From contig NC_080043.1 in assembly GCF_012489685.1 (NCBI RefSeq), positions 16,424,223-16,488,222 of the forward strand: DNA of 64,000 nt, read 5' to 3'. The position numbers and the translations under genes were made by a program. This document shows positions 36,423-48,878 of the stretch, in pieces. A model generated the notes under the pieces. It was not told the origin of the DNA and did no database searches. It worked only from the letters and a program-made list of their open reading frames with translations. The stretch comes from Lotus japonicus (Eukaryota; Streptophyta; Magnoliopsida; Fabales; Fabaceae). Position 1 is the first letter of the stretch, and every line of letters starts with the position of its first letter.

Positions 36423-36606
36423 AGTGGTGGTGGTGGTGGCAATGGTGGTAGGTTGGTGTTGGTGGCGGTGGTGGTGACAGTGGAGATAGGTTGATAGTGG
36501 TGGTGGCAGCGATGGTGGTTGTGGTGGTGGCGATGATAGGCTGGTGGTGGTGGTGGTAAGGCGGTGGCGGCTACGGTGGAGGGTGGAGGCAATGGTGGTG
36601 GTGGTG
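36423..36606. repeat. GGT-rich simple repeat, middle part
   Basis: This is the continuation of the GGTGGTGGC tract between the solo LTR and the hAT MITE. Long His/Pro-rich frames on the minus strand are a by-product of the repeat. Confidence 0.85.
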
Positions 36607-36614
36607 GCGATAGG

Positions 36615-37286
36615 TAGGGGTGTCAAAGCGGGTTGGGCCATAAAAAATGAACCCGCAATTGTATTGACCCGCCCCGCAAACATGGCGGGCCAACCCACAT
36701 TTTCTTTCTATTTAGTTCCCAAATTTGGGCTACTAGTGTTAAAAAAAATATTAAGCTGATTGTGGACCACACAACACAAGTACACAACGTTATGCTATTG
36801 TGCTACCATACAATAGATTGATTGGGTTAATTAAAAGAGATTGATTTATGTATGAGAAATTTTAGAAATTGTGATGTATATTATTAAGTATTAAGAAATG
36901 TGACTGTAAAAAAAAAGTATTAAGAAATGTGGTCACGTTTAAAAAAGAAGTGCTATCATGCCTTTTTTTTGCAAGTGCATAACTTATACAGTTTCAGTGT
37001 GTTACGAATGGGTTGATATCAACATTTTAAAGCTAAAACTTGTTGTTTTTTTTTTTAAATATTGGGACAAAATATTTTATCCCTTATTTTAGGAAAAATT
37101 ACCAATTTTTTGGTTAAAATTTGTTTTTCATGTTTATGCGGGCTAGCCCGCAAACCCGCGAGCCCGCCATCGCGCGGGGCGGGCTAGACTTTTCCTACCC
37201 GCATCGCATGCGGGCTAGCCCGCCCCACCCCGCTTTAAGGCGCGTTGAGTGCGGGGCGGGGCGGGTTGCCCGCTTTGACACCCCTA
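36615..37286. mobile_element. hAT MITE inserted in the GGT repeat
   Basis: The 672-bp element has terminal inverted repeats TAGGGGTGTCAAAGCGGG and CCCGCTTTGACACCCCTA. The perfect 8-bp TSD GCGATAGG flanks it (36607-36614 and 37287-37294). The right third is very GC-rich, with repeated CGGGCTAGCCCGC palindromes able to form hairpins. There is no transposase. Confidence 0.94.
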
Positions 37287-37294
37287 GCGATAGG

Positions 37295-37728
37295 GTGGTG
37301 ATTGTGGTGTCGGTGGTGGCAATAGAGTGGTGACGACGATTATGGTGGTGGTGGCGATAGGGTGGTGGTTGTGGTGTCGGTGGTGGTAGTAGGGCGGTGA
37401 TGGTGGTGGTGGCGGTGGTGGCAACGTCGGTGGTGGCGGTGGTGGCGGTGGTTGTGGTGTTGGCGACAATAGGGTGGTGGTGGTGGTGGCGATAGGGTGG
37501 TGGTTGTGGCGTCGGTGGTGGCAATAGAGTGGTGGCGGCGATTATGGTGGTGGTGGCGATAGGGTTGTGGTGACGGCGATTGTGGTGGTGGTGGCGGTAG
37601 GGCGGCGGCGGTGGTGGTGGTGGTGGCGGCAACACCAGTGGTGACGGTAGGGCGGTGATCGGGTGGTGGCGGTGGTGGTCCCAATGGTGGTGTAAGTTGG
37701 CAGCAATGGAGGGTGGTGGTGATGGTGA
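37295..37728. repeat. GGT-rich simple repeat, right part
   Basis: Imperfect GGT/GGC/GAT triplets with recurring GGCGATAGGGTGGTGG units, about 100 bp per higher-order repeat, run through the stretch. Frames on the minus strand encode long His/Pro/Thr runs and are rejected as genes. Confidence 0.88.
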
Positions 37729-38789
37729 CTTATACGTCACAACTTTATCATGCCTTATCCATCACTCACATGATGGATAAGCTTATACAATACAATGTAA
37801 TCACCAAACAATGGATAAACTCATAATCTACTACTACTTAAAACAATCCCTTGGAATCACTATTCCTAAGAAAGGTTTCAATCCTAACCGTTTATTTAAA
37901 TTGTTTTGTTTATTCTGATTCAATCTTGGCCTTTGGTTTATAGCAGATTGTTGGCCCCACCCTAATATATCTCCCACGTTTCTTTTGTTGTCTCTCACCT
38001 TCGTTGTGCTATTGCTTCCCCTTCGATGTCGATTTTTTCCTTTTCTGACCTAATCGCGTGTTTCGTTTCCTTTTTTCTTTCTTTTACCTAATCGCTTGCA
38101 TCTGTAATGAAGGAGAACAGTGTGTTGAGCCCTTTTGCTCTTCAGTTCGTGTACTTCCGATGATCTCACCTTCTGTGCTGGCGATAGTTTGGTGGAAGGT
38201 GAAGACTGTGGGTTTCGCTTTGATTCCGACAAAGATTGTCATAGCTAGCAGGCTCTCTCACTGTATATCATCTGATTTTTGGGAGCAGTTGGGGGTTAAT
38301 TGTAGTTGTTGTATTTTCCAGAAAGAGAAGGTCAGTTTCTTTGATTTGGGTTTTCCAGTGATTGTGATTGATGCAAGATTTCGTTTGTTTTAATTTTTTT
38401 TTGTTGAATCCATGCTTTTTTACTTGATCAAAATGATAATTGTTACAATTTAATGTTGAAGTAGAACTTTGATTTGTCAGTATAAGAGACTTTGATTTGT
38501 CAGTAGAAGAGAAGAATTATAAGCAAATTTTGCCAGGTCACTGTTTTAATGTCAGCTTAGTACTAGAGGGTTGGTATTGGTAGTGTTCCAACAATTTACT
38601 TGCTGGCATCCTTCCAATTATTTAATTTGAAATGACCTAGAGTTCTCACTTTGTATTTGTCTATAAATACTGATGTTGTGTGGTCTGTTTGTTGTTCTTG
38701 CTCATATCCTGGTTTGATTTTGGTATTGCTTTTGCTCCATTGCTACATATCTTCATATCTGATATATCTCTTGTGTGTAAATCTTAATT

Positions 38790-41333
38790 ATGGCCTTCAC
38801 TGCTGGTCCGTTCAATCCCCTGAGCTGTTTATTTCCTGAAAAAGACACATGGAAAATTAAGGTTCGTGTTCTTCGTGAGTGGGAGATGTTTCCTATTGGT
38901 GATTCTTCAAAGCCTTATGCCATTAACCTTGTCTTGATTGATTCACAGGTTTGTACTATTGTTGTTATTTGTTCAAATGTTTTGTTGTATTGTGTTCTTT
39001 GTAGTAGTAGTATGTAGTAGATAGTAGATATTAATTGTTGTTTTGTTGTGTAGGGTGTTAAAATTGAGGTTTTCATTAAGAAGAACTATATTCCTAAGTT
39101 CAGAGGTCAATTTATGGATGGTGGGGTTTACATGATCACTTATTTTGGTGTTGTTCAAAATTCTGGAGCATTTCGTGCCTCTGATAATGAGCATAAGATA
39201 GTATTCAATTCAAGGACACGTGTGGTGCCTGATTTCTCTGATTCAATCCCAACTGTTGGGTTAACACTCAAGAATTCTGCTTATATTGCGGTAACTTTGG
39301 GTGAATCTGATTTTCTGATAGGTATATTTTGTGGTTATTATTATTTTAGCTGTAAAGTGTTTTGTCTGAATTATGTCCTTACTAAAACCTTCAATGTTTG
39401 TTCTTCATATTTTATTGGATTACTTACAGCAGTTTCAACTGAAAGGCAGTATGTTAAATCTGGGAACGTTACAAGGAAGATTGAGCTTGATTTCATTGAT
39501 GACAAGTAATATGATTGCATGTTATGATAGTTCATTGTTTATTTGTGTTTGATAATTATTTGATTTGATATTTGATATTTATTTGTTTGCAGGGGTCAAG
39601 TGAGATGTGCCATGTTTGGTAATTATGTCGACATTGTAAAGGATTTTGTTTCCAATGCTGGGGTTGGATTACCAGTTGTTGTTGTGCAGTTTGCTAAGAT
39701 CAAGTCATTTACGGGTACGGTTTTTTCCTCTTAGTGGATTTCTTTGATCTGATTTTCATTTATTGTGCTGTTTGTTATGCTATTATAATTTGTTAATTGT
39801 TAAATGTTAGTTGTTAATTGTTGTATAATTTGTTTTTTAAGTATAGGTGATGTTGTTATTCAAAATGTGATGAATGGCACCCAGCTTCTTTGGGATTCTG
39901 TTATACCTGAGGTTGCATCATTCAGGGTTGGGTATTGTCTTTAAGTTCTAATTTTTCTTTGTAGTTATTTAAGTATTTCTTACTTTGTGTTTGAAGTTAT
40001 TGCTTTTCATGATATTAATGTTGCTCTCCATTCATTCATTTTGTGTAGGTTGGCTGCCCAGGGGGTTGATTTTAATGTTCCTATTGGTGTCATTGATGGT
40101 GGGGTTCAACATGTTGCTCTTGATGAAGAGTTTCTTACAATGTTTCCCCGAAAAAGTATAAATGATCTGCATTCGACTGCTGAGATTATTTAATTATTTC
40201 TTTTATTGTAATTGTGATGTTGTTGTTGTTTATTGGTTTAATACTTGGAGCTAATGTATTAACCAATTAATTCTGTGTAATATTTATTGTAGGAGGGTAT
40301 ATTTATAGTGTGTGGGAAGGTAAGTGGTCTCTTTGATGAGGAGAAGTGGTGGTATCCGTCCTGCCGGTGTCACCGAGCTGTTGGTGTTGAAGATGGAATG
40401 CCACATTGTGGAGCTTGTAAAACTTTTGTATTGGAAGTCATTCCAAGGCAAGTAAATTATGTTAATTTGGTTATGTTATGTTTTATATTATATATTATAT
40501 TATATATATATATATTTTGTATTATATTTTGTTTTTTTTTATTGTTTTGTTTTTGATCTTTTGTTAGGTGTTTGAAGGTTAATGTATATTTTGATTTTCT
40601 CAGGTTCAGGATTAAGATTGAAGTTTCGGATGGTGAAGAATCAGCAACCTTTGTGCTTTTTTATGCTGACAGTCAGCACATACTGCAAAGGAGCTGCAAG
40701 GATTTAGTTGCTGGTTGCAAGGTAATTTTGAGATAGTAGAGTTGTATTATTTGGTTTGCATATTATTATGTTCTTGGCATTCTATTGTTGCTTTGATATA
40801 ATTCTATTTCATTGTTTTTTTTTTGTATATGAAGACTGTTGTGGAATATCCTGATGTTTTAAAGGCCATAGTTGGGAATGAGTATCTTTTTAAGGTTGAG
40901 AAGACTATTGATCATGGTGTGAAGTATGATGATTAATTTAAAGTTAAGAAGATCTGTGATAGTAGTTTTGTTATTGAAAAGTTCAAGCACAATGCTGAAG
41001 TTCAGACTCCTAAGAGGGTATGTGGTGTCTTTTATGTTAATTATTTGGTCTATTTCTTTTTTCTGAGTCATATATTTTCATTTCCAGTTGATTACTGAGG
41101 CATTTGGTTCCAAGTTTGCTGCTGGATCAAATGACCTTCTTCTGAATGAAAATGTTGCTGATGATTCTGGTGAACTATCAAAAATTGGTCCGAGCACAAT
41201 CTCACTTGATGACATATCACCAGTGAAATGTTCATCTGTTCCTTCTTCTGTTGGGATTGTTGGTGGCGGTGATGCAAGTACCTTCAGGTCTGTCAAGAGG
41301 ATGAGGCTCAAGAAGGTTGTCGTTGATGTTTAG
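38790..41333 (+). pseudogene. RPA1-like gene (replication protein A 70-kDa DNA-binding subunit), lightly decayed
   Basis: RPA1 binds single-stranded DNA through OB folds. I resolve ten exons: 38790-38948, 39054-39321, 39430-39505, 39593-39714, 39847-39931, 40049-40184, 40293-40447, 40604-40721, 40835-41017 and 41088-41333. They give about 515 codons with phase kept throughout. OB-fold segments include WKIKVRVLREWEMFP (exon 1), KIVFNSRTRVVPD (exon 2) and GIFIVCGKVSGLFDEEKWW (exon 7). A zinc-ribbon Cys set, CRCH...HCGAC, follows in exon 7, as in DBD-C. Three lesions or oddities are visible: an in-frame TAA at 40934-40936, a lost GT donor after 40184 (GAG|AT), and a GC donor after 40447. It lies about 1 kb inside the Helitron's 5' end and is probably element cargo, not the housekeeping RPA1. 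Confidence 0.82.
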
Positions 41334-41990
41334 AAGACTTCTTAGTTAACTAGCAGCCTTTATGGATTTGAAATTTAGTTGTGTAATGGAACTTTTATTT
41401 TGGTATTTTGTTCAAGTCATTATCATATTTTCATTTGGCTGCTCTGGACTATTCTATGTGTATCTTAGTTTAATTTGCTAAGTTTCATATGGTGTTATTA
41501 GAACTCTGTGGTGGAACCTTTGTGGTCTACTATTTAGCATTTGTGTGGATTTGTATTTGTAATTTTGTTGTGTGTAACCAGTGTAATGTGTTGAACTGAA
41601 ATGTGAATTATTTGTGTATAAGAGTTATGTTGTGTATATATTTTGGTTGTTATTTTCTTCAGGTAATCATGTTAGTATATATCTGGTTGTATTTTGATTT
41701 TTTTTCCTTGAATGTGACAGTTATACTACTGGGCATTTTTGTTGTAAATGTTGAGAAAATTTACTCTCATTAATAATTGGCGTTAGTCATTATTCGATTC
41801 CATTATTATCTACTCTTGAGGAATACTTTTGTATTGAAAATCGTTTGTGTAAGTAGTGTTTGGAATTGTAGTTGCCTAATTCTTACGGTTTGTTATTAAG
41901 TTGTTTAGGGTTGCATCCTTAACTTTTAATTTTAATTTTAATTATAACTCTGACCTATACTTATTTTTAAAAATTCTAAGTGTTTATTTG

Positions 41991-44330
41991 GAATTCAAAT
42001 TTGAAGTGAATGTTAGGTTTTTGTGAATGTTAGCCATATTGGTACCACCAATTTTGCGTAGGGGTTGAGAAGGGTTAAGTTTGACCACGACAGGGTTCGA
42101 TGCCTGTTCATCTGTGTAAGTTTCTTTTAAGCTAGGTTATCATTTGACTTGATTAGATTTAAGTAGTTTAACTATTATTTTTAAGTATTTCTTGATTCAC
42201 TTTGAGGATTGGAATATATTTACTATTATTTGTTGTTGTATTTTAGAATTTATATTATTTAGTCCTATAATTCAAATTTGAAGTGAATGTTAGGTTTTTG
42301 AGAATGTTAGCCTAAGTGGTACGACTAATTTGGGTAGGGGTTGAGAAGGGTTAAGTTTGAACACGACAGGGTTCGATGCATGTTGATCTGTGTAAGTTAC
42401 TTTTAAGTTAGGTTATCATTTGAGTTGATTAGATTTAAATAGTTTAACTATTATTTTTAAGTATTTCTTGATCCACTTTGAGGATTGGAATATATCTGCT
42501 ATTATTTGTTGTGGTATTTTAGAGTTTATATTATTTAGTCCTGGAATTCAAATTTGAAATGAATGTTAGGTTTTTGTGAATGTTAGCCTTAGTGCTACGA
42601 CTAATTTGCGTAAGGGTTGAGAAGGGTTAAGTTTGAACACGACAGGGTTCGATGTCTGTTGATCTGTGTAAGTTACTTTTAAGCTAGGTTATCATTTGAC
42701 TTGATTAGATTTAAGTAGTTTAACTATTATTTTTAAGTATTTATTGATTCACTTTGGGGATTGGAATATATTTGCTATTATTTGGTGTTGTATTTTAGAG
42801 TTTATATTATTTAGTTCTGTAATTCAAGTTTGAAGTGAAGTTAGGTTTTTGTGAATGTTAGCCTAAGTGGTACGACTAGTTTCCATAGGGGTTGGGAAGG
42901 GTTAAGTTTGAACACGACAGGGTTCGATGCCTGTTGATATGTGTAAGTTTCTGTTAAGCTAGGTTATCATTTGACTTGATTAGATTTAAGTAGTGTAGCT
43001 ATTATTTTTAAGTATTTCTTGATTTACTTTGAGGATTGGAATATATTTGCTATTATTTGTTGATGTATTTTAGAATTTATATTATTTAGTTCTGTAATTC
43101 AAATTTGAAGTGCATGTTAGGTTTTTGAGAATGTTAGCCTAAGTGGTACGACTAATTTGGGTAGGGGTTGAGAAGGGTTAAGTTTGAACACGACAGGGTT
43201 CGATGCCTATTCATCTTTGTAAGTTACTTTTATGCTAGGTTATCATTTGACTTGATTAGATTTAAATAGTTTAACTATTATTTTTAAGTATTTCTTGATC
43301 CACTTTGAGGATTGGAATATATTTGCTATTATTTGTTGTGGTACTTTAGAGTTTATATTATTTAGTCCTGGAATTCAAATTTAAAGTGAATGTTAGGTTT
43401 TTGTGAATGTTAGCCTTAGTGGTATGACTAATTTGCGTAGGGGTTGAGAAGGGTTAAGTTTGAACACGACAAGGTTTGATGATTGTTGATCTGTGTAAGT
43501 TACTTTTAAGCTAAGTTATCATTTGACTTGATTAGATTTAAATAGTTTAACTATTATTTTTAAGTATTTCTTGATCCACTTTGAGGATTGGAATATATTT
43601 GCTATTATTTGTTGTGGTATTTTAGAGTTTATATTATTTAGTCCTGGAATTCAAATTTGAAGTGAATGTTAGGTTTTTGTGAATGTTAGCCTTAGTGGTA
43701 CGACTAATTTGCGTAGGGGTTGAGAAGGGTTAAGTTTGAACACGACAGGGTTCGATGCCTGTTGATCTGTGTAAGTTACTTTTAAGGTAGGTTATCATTT
43801 GACTTGATTTGATTTAAATAGTTAAAAAAATATTATTTTTATGTATTTTTTTCATTCCTTTTGAAGATTGGAATTTATTTGTCTTAGTCTTTTAGAATTT
43901 ATATTATTTAGTTATGTAATTCAAATTTGAAGTGAATGTTAGGTTTTTGAGAATGTTAGCCTAAGTGGTACGACTAATTTGCGTAGGGGTTGAGAGGGTT
44001 AATTTTGAACACGACAAGGTTCGATGCCTGTTGATCTGTGTAAGTTACTTTTAAGCTAGATTATCATTTGACTTGATTATATTTAAGTAGTTGAACTATT
44101 ATTTTTAAGTATTTCTTGATTCACTTTGAGGATTGGAATATATTTTAAGTTATATGACTTTGCATTTTAGACTTGATATTATATTTCTCGGAGTTGAAAT
44201 TTGAAGCGAAAGATATGGATTTTTGTTAATGTTAACCGAAGTGGCACGACTAATTTTGTCTAGGGAATGAGAAGGGTTAAATGTGAAGGGATAGGGTTCC
44301 ATGCTTGTGGATTCATTATCTTTTTATTTT
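41991..44330 (+). repeat. Nine-unit tandem array, period about 276 bp, with Pol III-like boxes
   Basis: Units start at AATTCAAATTTGAAGTG-like sequences. The conserved GGTTCGATG core recurs with TTCGA starting at 42096, 42372, 42648, 42923, 43199, 43475 (TTTGA), 43751, 44020 and 44297, so the spacing is 275-277 with one unit of 269. Units are mostly near-identical; the ninth is the most diverged. Each unit has TAGCCTAAGTGG, which fits a tRNA A box, about 62 bp upstream of GGTTCGATGCC, which fits a B box. No long ORF is present. Confidence 0.93.
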
Positions 44331-46349
44331 TCGAAACTTTTGGCATCCCAATGTTATTAAAGTGTTTAATGCATTGTTTCTATAAAGCAATTATGAAGAT
44401 TTGATATTTTGTTTTAGGATGTTTGCTTATGTTGTTTTTTGTTAGTAGCACCTAGATTTTTTATTTCGTAGTAATAGTGATTGTTTTGGTTTATATAATT
44501 TTGTTTGTTTCATTGAAATTTAAGTGAGTAATTTAAAGACTATTTATTTAACAAACTCTATCCATGCTTGGTTGGAAGTTGGTTGGAGGGTCCTTTAGAA
44601 GAAGAACGTAATATTGATGATTTTGTCCTAGGATAGGAAGATAATTCGTTTCTTTGATAGCTATCTTATGTGTTCTGACTAATTGATTTGAACAATCTTG
44701 ATGTACAAATTGTTGATAAACTCAAAGCTCATAAGCTTTATCATTGAAATCCATATTATCAACATAGAGGGCCTCAACAAGTTGCAAACATGACACTTTA
44801 CAAATTAGATGGTAAACCCTAGCAATCGATAACACATGATATTATGAGAGAGAGCAAAATTATTAGCTAAGGAAGCTTCTGTTAATTGTTATTGGTCATG
44901 AACTCTCTTATCTAGATAATATTGTTATTTCAATGAGTAAAATGTTTTTTATATTTTGGTGTGTATATTTTTAATAAATATAGTTTTTAAATTTGTTAAT
45001 ATGTTTTATTATTATTTTCTATTAGTTGTTAGTCGTTGAAATGATTGTTTTTTAAATATTTCTTTAAACTTATACAGTTTTTAGTTGAATTATTAATATA
45101 TATTTTTATGTGTTTATAACTTAAGTTTTCTAGGATTTAAGTTATTGTTATTTTGTTTGAACGAGGATTTAAGTTATTGTTGTTATTTTGTAAGTATGAA
45201 TTGAGTTGTATATTGGATTTTATATAGTTTTTTTTAGAAATAAAAACTGAGGTGGGCTCTCTATTCTGGTTGTTGGGTCATTATATTTTGGGCTTTGTTA
45301 TGGCCCTGTTTTGAATTCATATTGGGTTTTAGGTTATTTCTGATTTTTCTTATCAGTACTCTAATAAGTAGTTAGTTATTGTTTCCTGTTTGTCCTATTT
45401 CGTCCGTTAATTTACCCTAAAATTTCGTTTTTTTTTCAAATTTCCTGATTGATTTTTCTGCTTCGTTTCTTTCTTGGGTTGAATCGAAATTCGCTGGGGT
45501 GTGTTATCGTTTATGGTTATTTTCGTTTTTCCCTGTACTTGATCTCTTCTGATTCAAATGGAGAAGGCAAGCTTTTGCATAGTATGTGTTGCTGATCATT
45601 TCGTTTGTTTCCAACCAGAATGTAGATTTTGTTTGAGTTATAATGTTTCCAGGTATGATATCTACCCCTGTTTTGATTGTACAACTTACTTGTACTAAAC
45701 CAGTCAGTAATGATGGTTATCTTCTGTCTATTGTCCATTGTTCATTGATTTAATTGTACTTTGAGTTGGACTTAACTTAGTTCATTTTTTGTTTAGTTAT
45801 TATATCACGTGTGTAATCTGGGTGACGTGAAATTGGAAAATAGGTCAATGATTCTGAATGAAACTGACATTCATAACTCAATATATACTTTTTGTGTTTG
45901 ATGTGTATTTTACAATGAGGTATTTATGATCATGTTGATATATTATTGTTTATGTATTTGGTAAGTCAATACTATCAATTAGATAACTGGTCAGAACTGT
46001 GTGTTTGATTTTTCAATATGTCATACATCAAATCTCTTATGTTTCTACCATTCTTATTGTTTTATCTTAATTCACTTCAAAGTCTTCCAATTTTACACTC
46101 TACTTAGATGACTTCAATAGGTACTAGACTAGGGTTTAGAGGTTGAGTGTAGTCTTTATTTCTAGCCATTTGTTTATTTGTTTTTTAGTTTATAGTTTAT
46201 GTGGTTTATTATTGGTTTGTATGGGGTCATATGTCTATATATATAGGAGTGTTTCATTGTTCATGAGACACAAAATTCTCTCTTATTCTCTCTTATCCAG
46301 GAAACTTTGTATCATTTCTATCTTGTAGAAAATAGAAGAGTCTCACACT
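44331..46349. other. Helitron interior without identified gene
   Basis: The stretch is AT-rich. The part from about 45230 to 46340 looks like a promoter and leader for the next RPA-like remnant (TATA-like CTATATATATAGG near 46235), but I see no exon. Confidence 0.4.
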
Positions 46350-48035
46350 ATGTCTGATATTAGTCCCAAATATATTATTCCAACCTTTGATAGAGTTTGT
46401 TCAATCTCAATGAGGAAGAAATATTGGAGGATTAGAGTTAGGGTCATTGACCTGTGGAAAGTACCTGAGCATTTGCTTTCCTTTTCTGATTTATTAATGG
46501 AGATGGTTCTAATTGATAAACATGTATGGATTTTTTTTTTCTTAATTAGGCCTCATAAGTGTTTGAATCAGTTGTTTTTTTTGTTAGTTGGATTAATTTT
46601 CGTTTTCATTTGCTATTGTAATTTTTTGTTTTGAATATTTGTTAAGTATTTGATTGTATTGTATTTCAGGGTGAAAAGATGGAGGCTGTTGTATCTAAAG
46701 TTGATCCTATTAGTGAAAGTGTTGTGGAGGGGGGTGTCTATAAGATTTCGAACTTTCAGATTGTCTCAAATGCTGGTTCAAAAGCCTATACAAAGCATGA
46801 GTATAGGTTAATTTTGCATGGTGCTACTAGAATTCTTCCATGTGAAGATGATCGCATTCCATTGCATGGGTGGTCATTTCTTTACATTGAGAATTTGATG
46901 TTCCTTGGTGATAAGCTTGGCTATTTTGTAGGTATTACACTTTGACTATTTTTGAGGATGTAAGGGTTTAGTTTATTTATTGCTGGGTTGTTTACTATAT
47001 TTTAAGTTATATATTATATATGTTAAATATGATATTCGTATAACTTCCTTATTGGTGTTCTTTGTTATAGGGATAGGAATATGAATTTAGATTGAGGTTT
47101 TATTTATATATTTCAGTGTTCTGTTTTTAGTATTATTGTATCCTTATTTTGGTTGAAAATTTGTGCTTTGTATGTAGACATATGATTAGCTATGTTATTG
47201 TTTTGTATTATGCTGAATTTTAGTTTTAATGCTACCCTTACTATATTTGTCCTGTCTTAGATGTTATTGGAGTGCTATCAGCTGCATCCAAAGTGAAACT
47301 TCTTATTAAAAGAAACATAATTTGCAAGATGATGGTCATTGAGATCTTTGATTTAACGTAAGACAGAAGAATTTTGTTATGACTACCTATTTTGTGGTTT
47401 ATTAATTTTTTCTGTTTAGTATCTCTTATTATCATCGAAATACATGACTTTGTTAATATATTTGTGCAGTGGGAAGAGTAGTTGTGTTGTCCTAGGTCAT
47501 TCTGTGGACAAGATATCTGAGTACCTTAGCTTGGATTGGGTTAATAGGCCTGTTATTGGTTTGCGTTATGTAGATATAAAAAGTGTTGAAGATGATTTAA
47601 ACTTTATGTTGTTGATCAAGAACTTGATTTGTGTTTGGGAGATAGTTATATTTGTGTTTTTAAGTAATGAGTTTGTTCTCATATAGTTGAAAATTGTTGA
47701 TGTATGTAATGGTATATTATGTTATTTTATATGTGAAGGTAAAATCATCATACGGTGTGATCCCTATGTGTCAAAGATTTACATCAATCATGTTTATCAA
47801 GAAGATGGTACAATTCATGATAGGTATGATTATTCTGTTTGAGTATTATGTAAACTGTTATATTTTTTTTATGTTATTAATTGGTCAATTTTTTTTTTTG
47901 CTTTTAGATTCTCTGGTCTTAAGGTTGATGTTCCGGTCCACTGTATTGGAAGTTCTCTTTGTGCTGATGATGTTAACGATGATTTTCTTGAGTTCAATGT
48001 TAAGACATCTATTGCTGGATTACTAAGGATTAAAG
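46350..48035 (+). pseudogene. Second RPA/OB-fold-like gene remnant
   Basis: Exon-like blocks are 46350-46523 (start MSDISPKYII; KKYWRIRVRVIDLWKVPE), 46671-46929 (EGGVYKISNFQIVSNAG), about 47262-47359 (DVIGVLSAASKVKLL), about 47469-47600 (GKSSCVVLGHS) and about 47740-47825, with a further block at about 47908-48035. The pattern of a VRV-containing OB strand, then GGVY-IS-F, then DVIGVL-A matches the RPA1-like family seen at 38790-41333, but the sequence is diverged and the downstream zinc-ribbon part is missing. Reading frames between blocks need several splices I could not confirm. It is probably a truncated paralogue carried by the Helitron. Confidence 0.55.
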
Positions 48036-48878
48036 ATGTTAGTTATTTATGCTTATGTTGTTATGGATGTATTTTGTTGATTCACTTAGGAGGGATTATT
48101 TGTTTGAATCTAACTTTTTTATCTCTCTTTTTCTCCAAATCCATCTACTCATGTTCGGCACTTTCCAATTCACCCTCAATTCAGGTATGTTTTGCCCAAT
48201 TCATTTGATAATAGTCACTTTCTCAATGGTTTTTGCTCTTTCTTCTTAATGTTTACAATCAACAAACAATTTTTTCACTTGCATGTTGCAATTTGTGGTT
48301 CTCTTGGTTGTATTTGTATTTAGTTTATATACATATATGAGTTTTCTGATGAGGGGCCGGTCATCTATGAATTTCTGTTGATATTTGATTTGTCACTTTT
48401 CTTAGGATATTGCCTTACCAAATTTCTCTTCATGTTCGATTAATTTACTCATGGTTACACATCACAGAAGCAAGATATTTGAATTCCTATGAATCTGAGG
48501 GTAAATATCATGTTATTAGAAAGAGTTTAATTATTTATCTGTACAGTAACATGTAATATGTTTTGTTTTTGAATTTATTTGAATTGATATTTGCAGCTTC
48601 TTGCTTGTAAGTTCTTTCAATTTTTTGTTTTATCAGTAGATGATTTACCTCTGGAGTAAAAGATAATGTCTGCAATCTTTATTTTTTGAAATTAAAAATC
48701 TGTTGTGTTCCAATTTTCAGATGTTGTTTTTGATATGATCCCTTACAAGTTGTTTAGATGTTCCTTTGTCTATTATTGTTTGGTTGTTAGACTCCTTATT
48801 GTTTTAGTATACATTCTTTTGTACTCATACTGATTGTTGTTTTTTATATTTTGTATTGGATATTAACTTTCAAGGAAA
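48036..48878. other. Helitron interior, no identified feature
   Basis: The stretch is T-rich and lies between the second RPA-like block and the B3-like block. It may contain decayed introns of either, but I see no supportable exon. Confidence 0.4.

Noticed and set aside
37195..37740. Long minus-strand ORFs rich in His, Pro and Thr
   Set aside because: They are translations of the GGT/GGC simple repeat and of the hAT MITE end; several frames are open at once and none has a domain.
41991..44330. Regular repeats that could be taken for a CRISPR-like array
   Set aside because: The whole 276-bp unit repeats, with no unique spacers, in a plant nuclear context.
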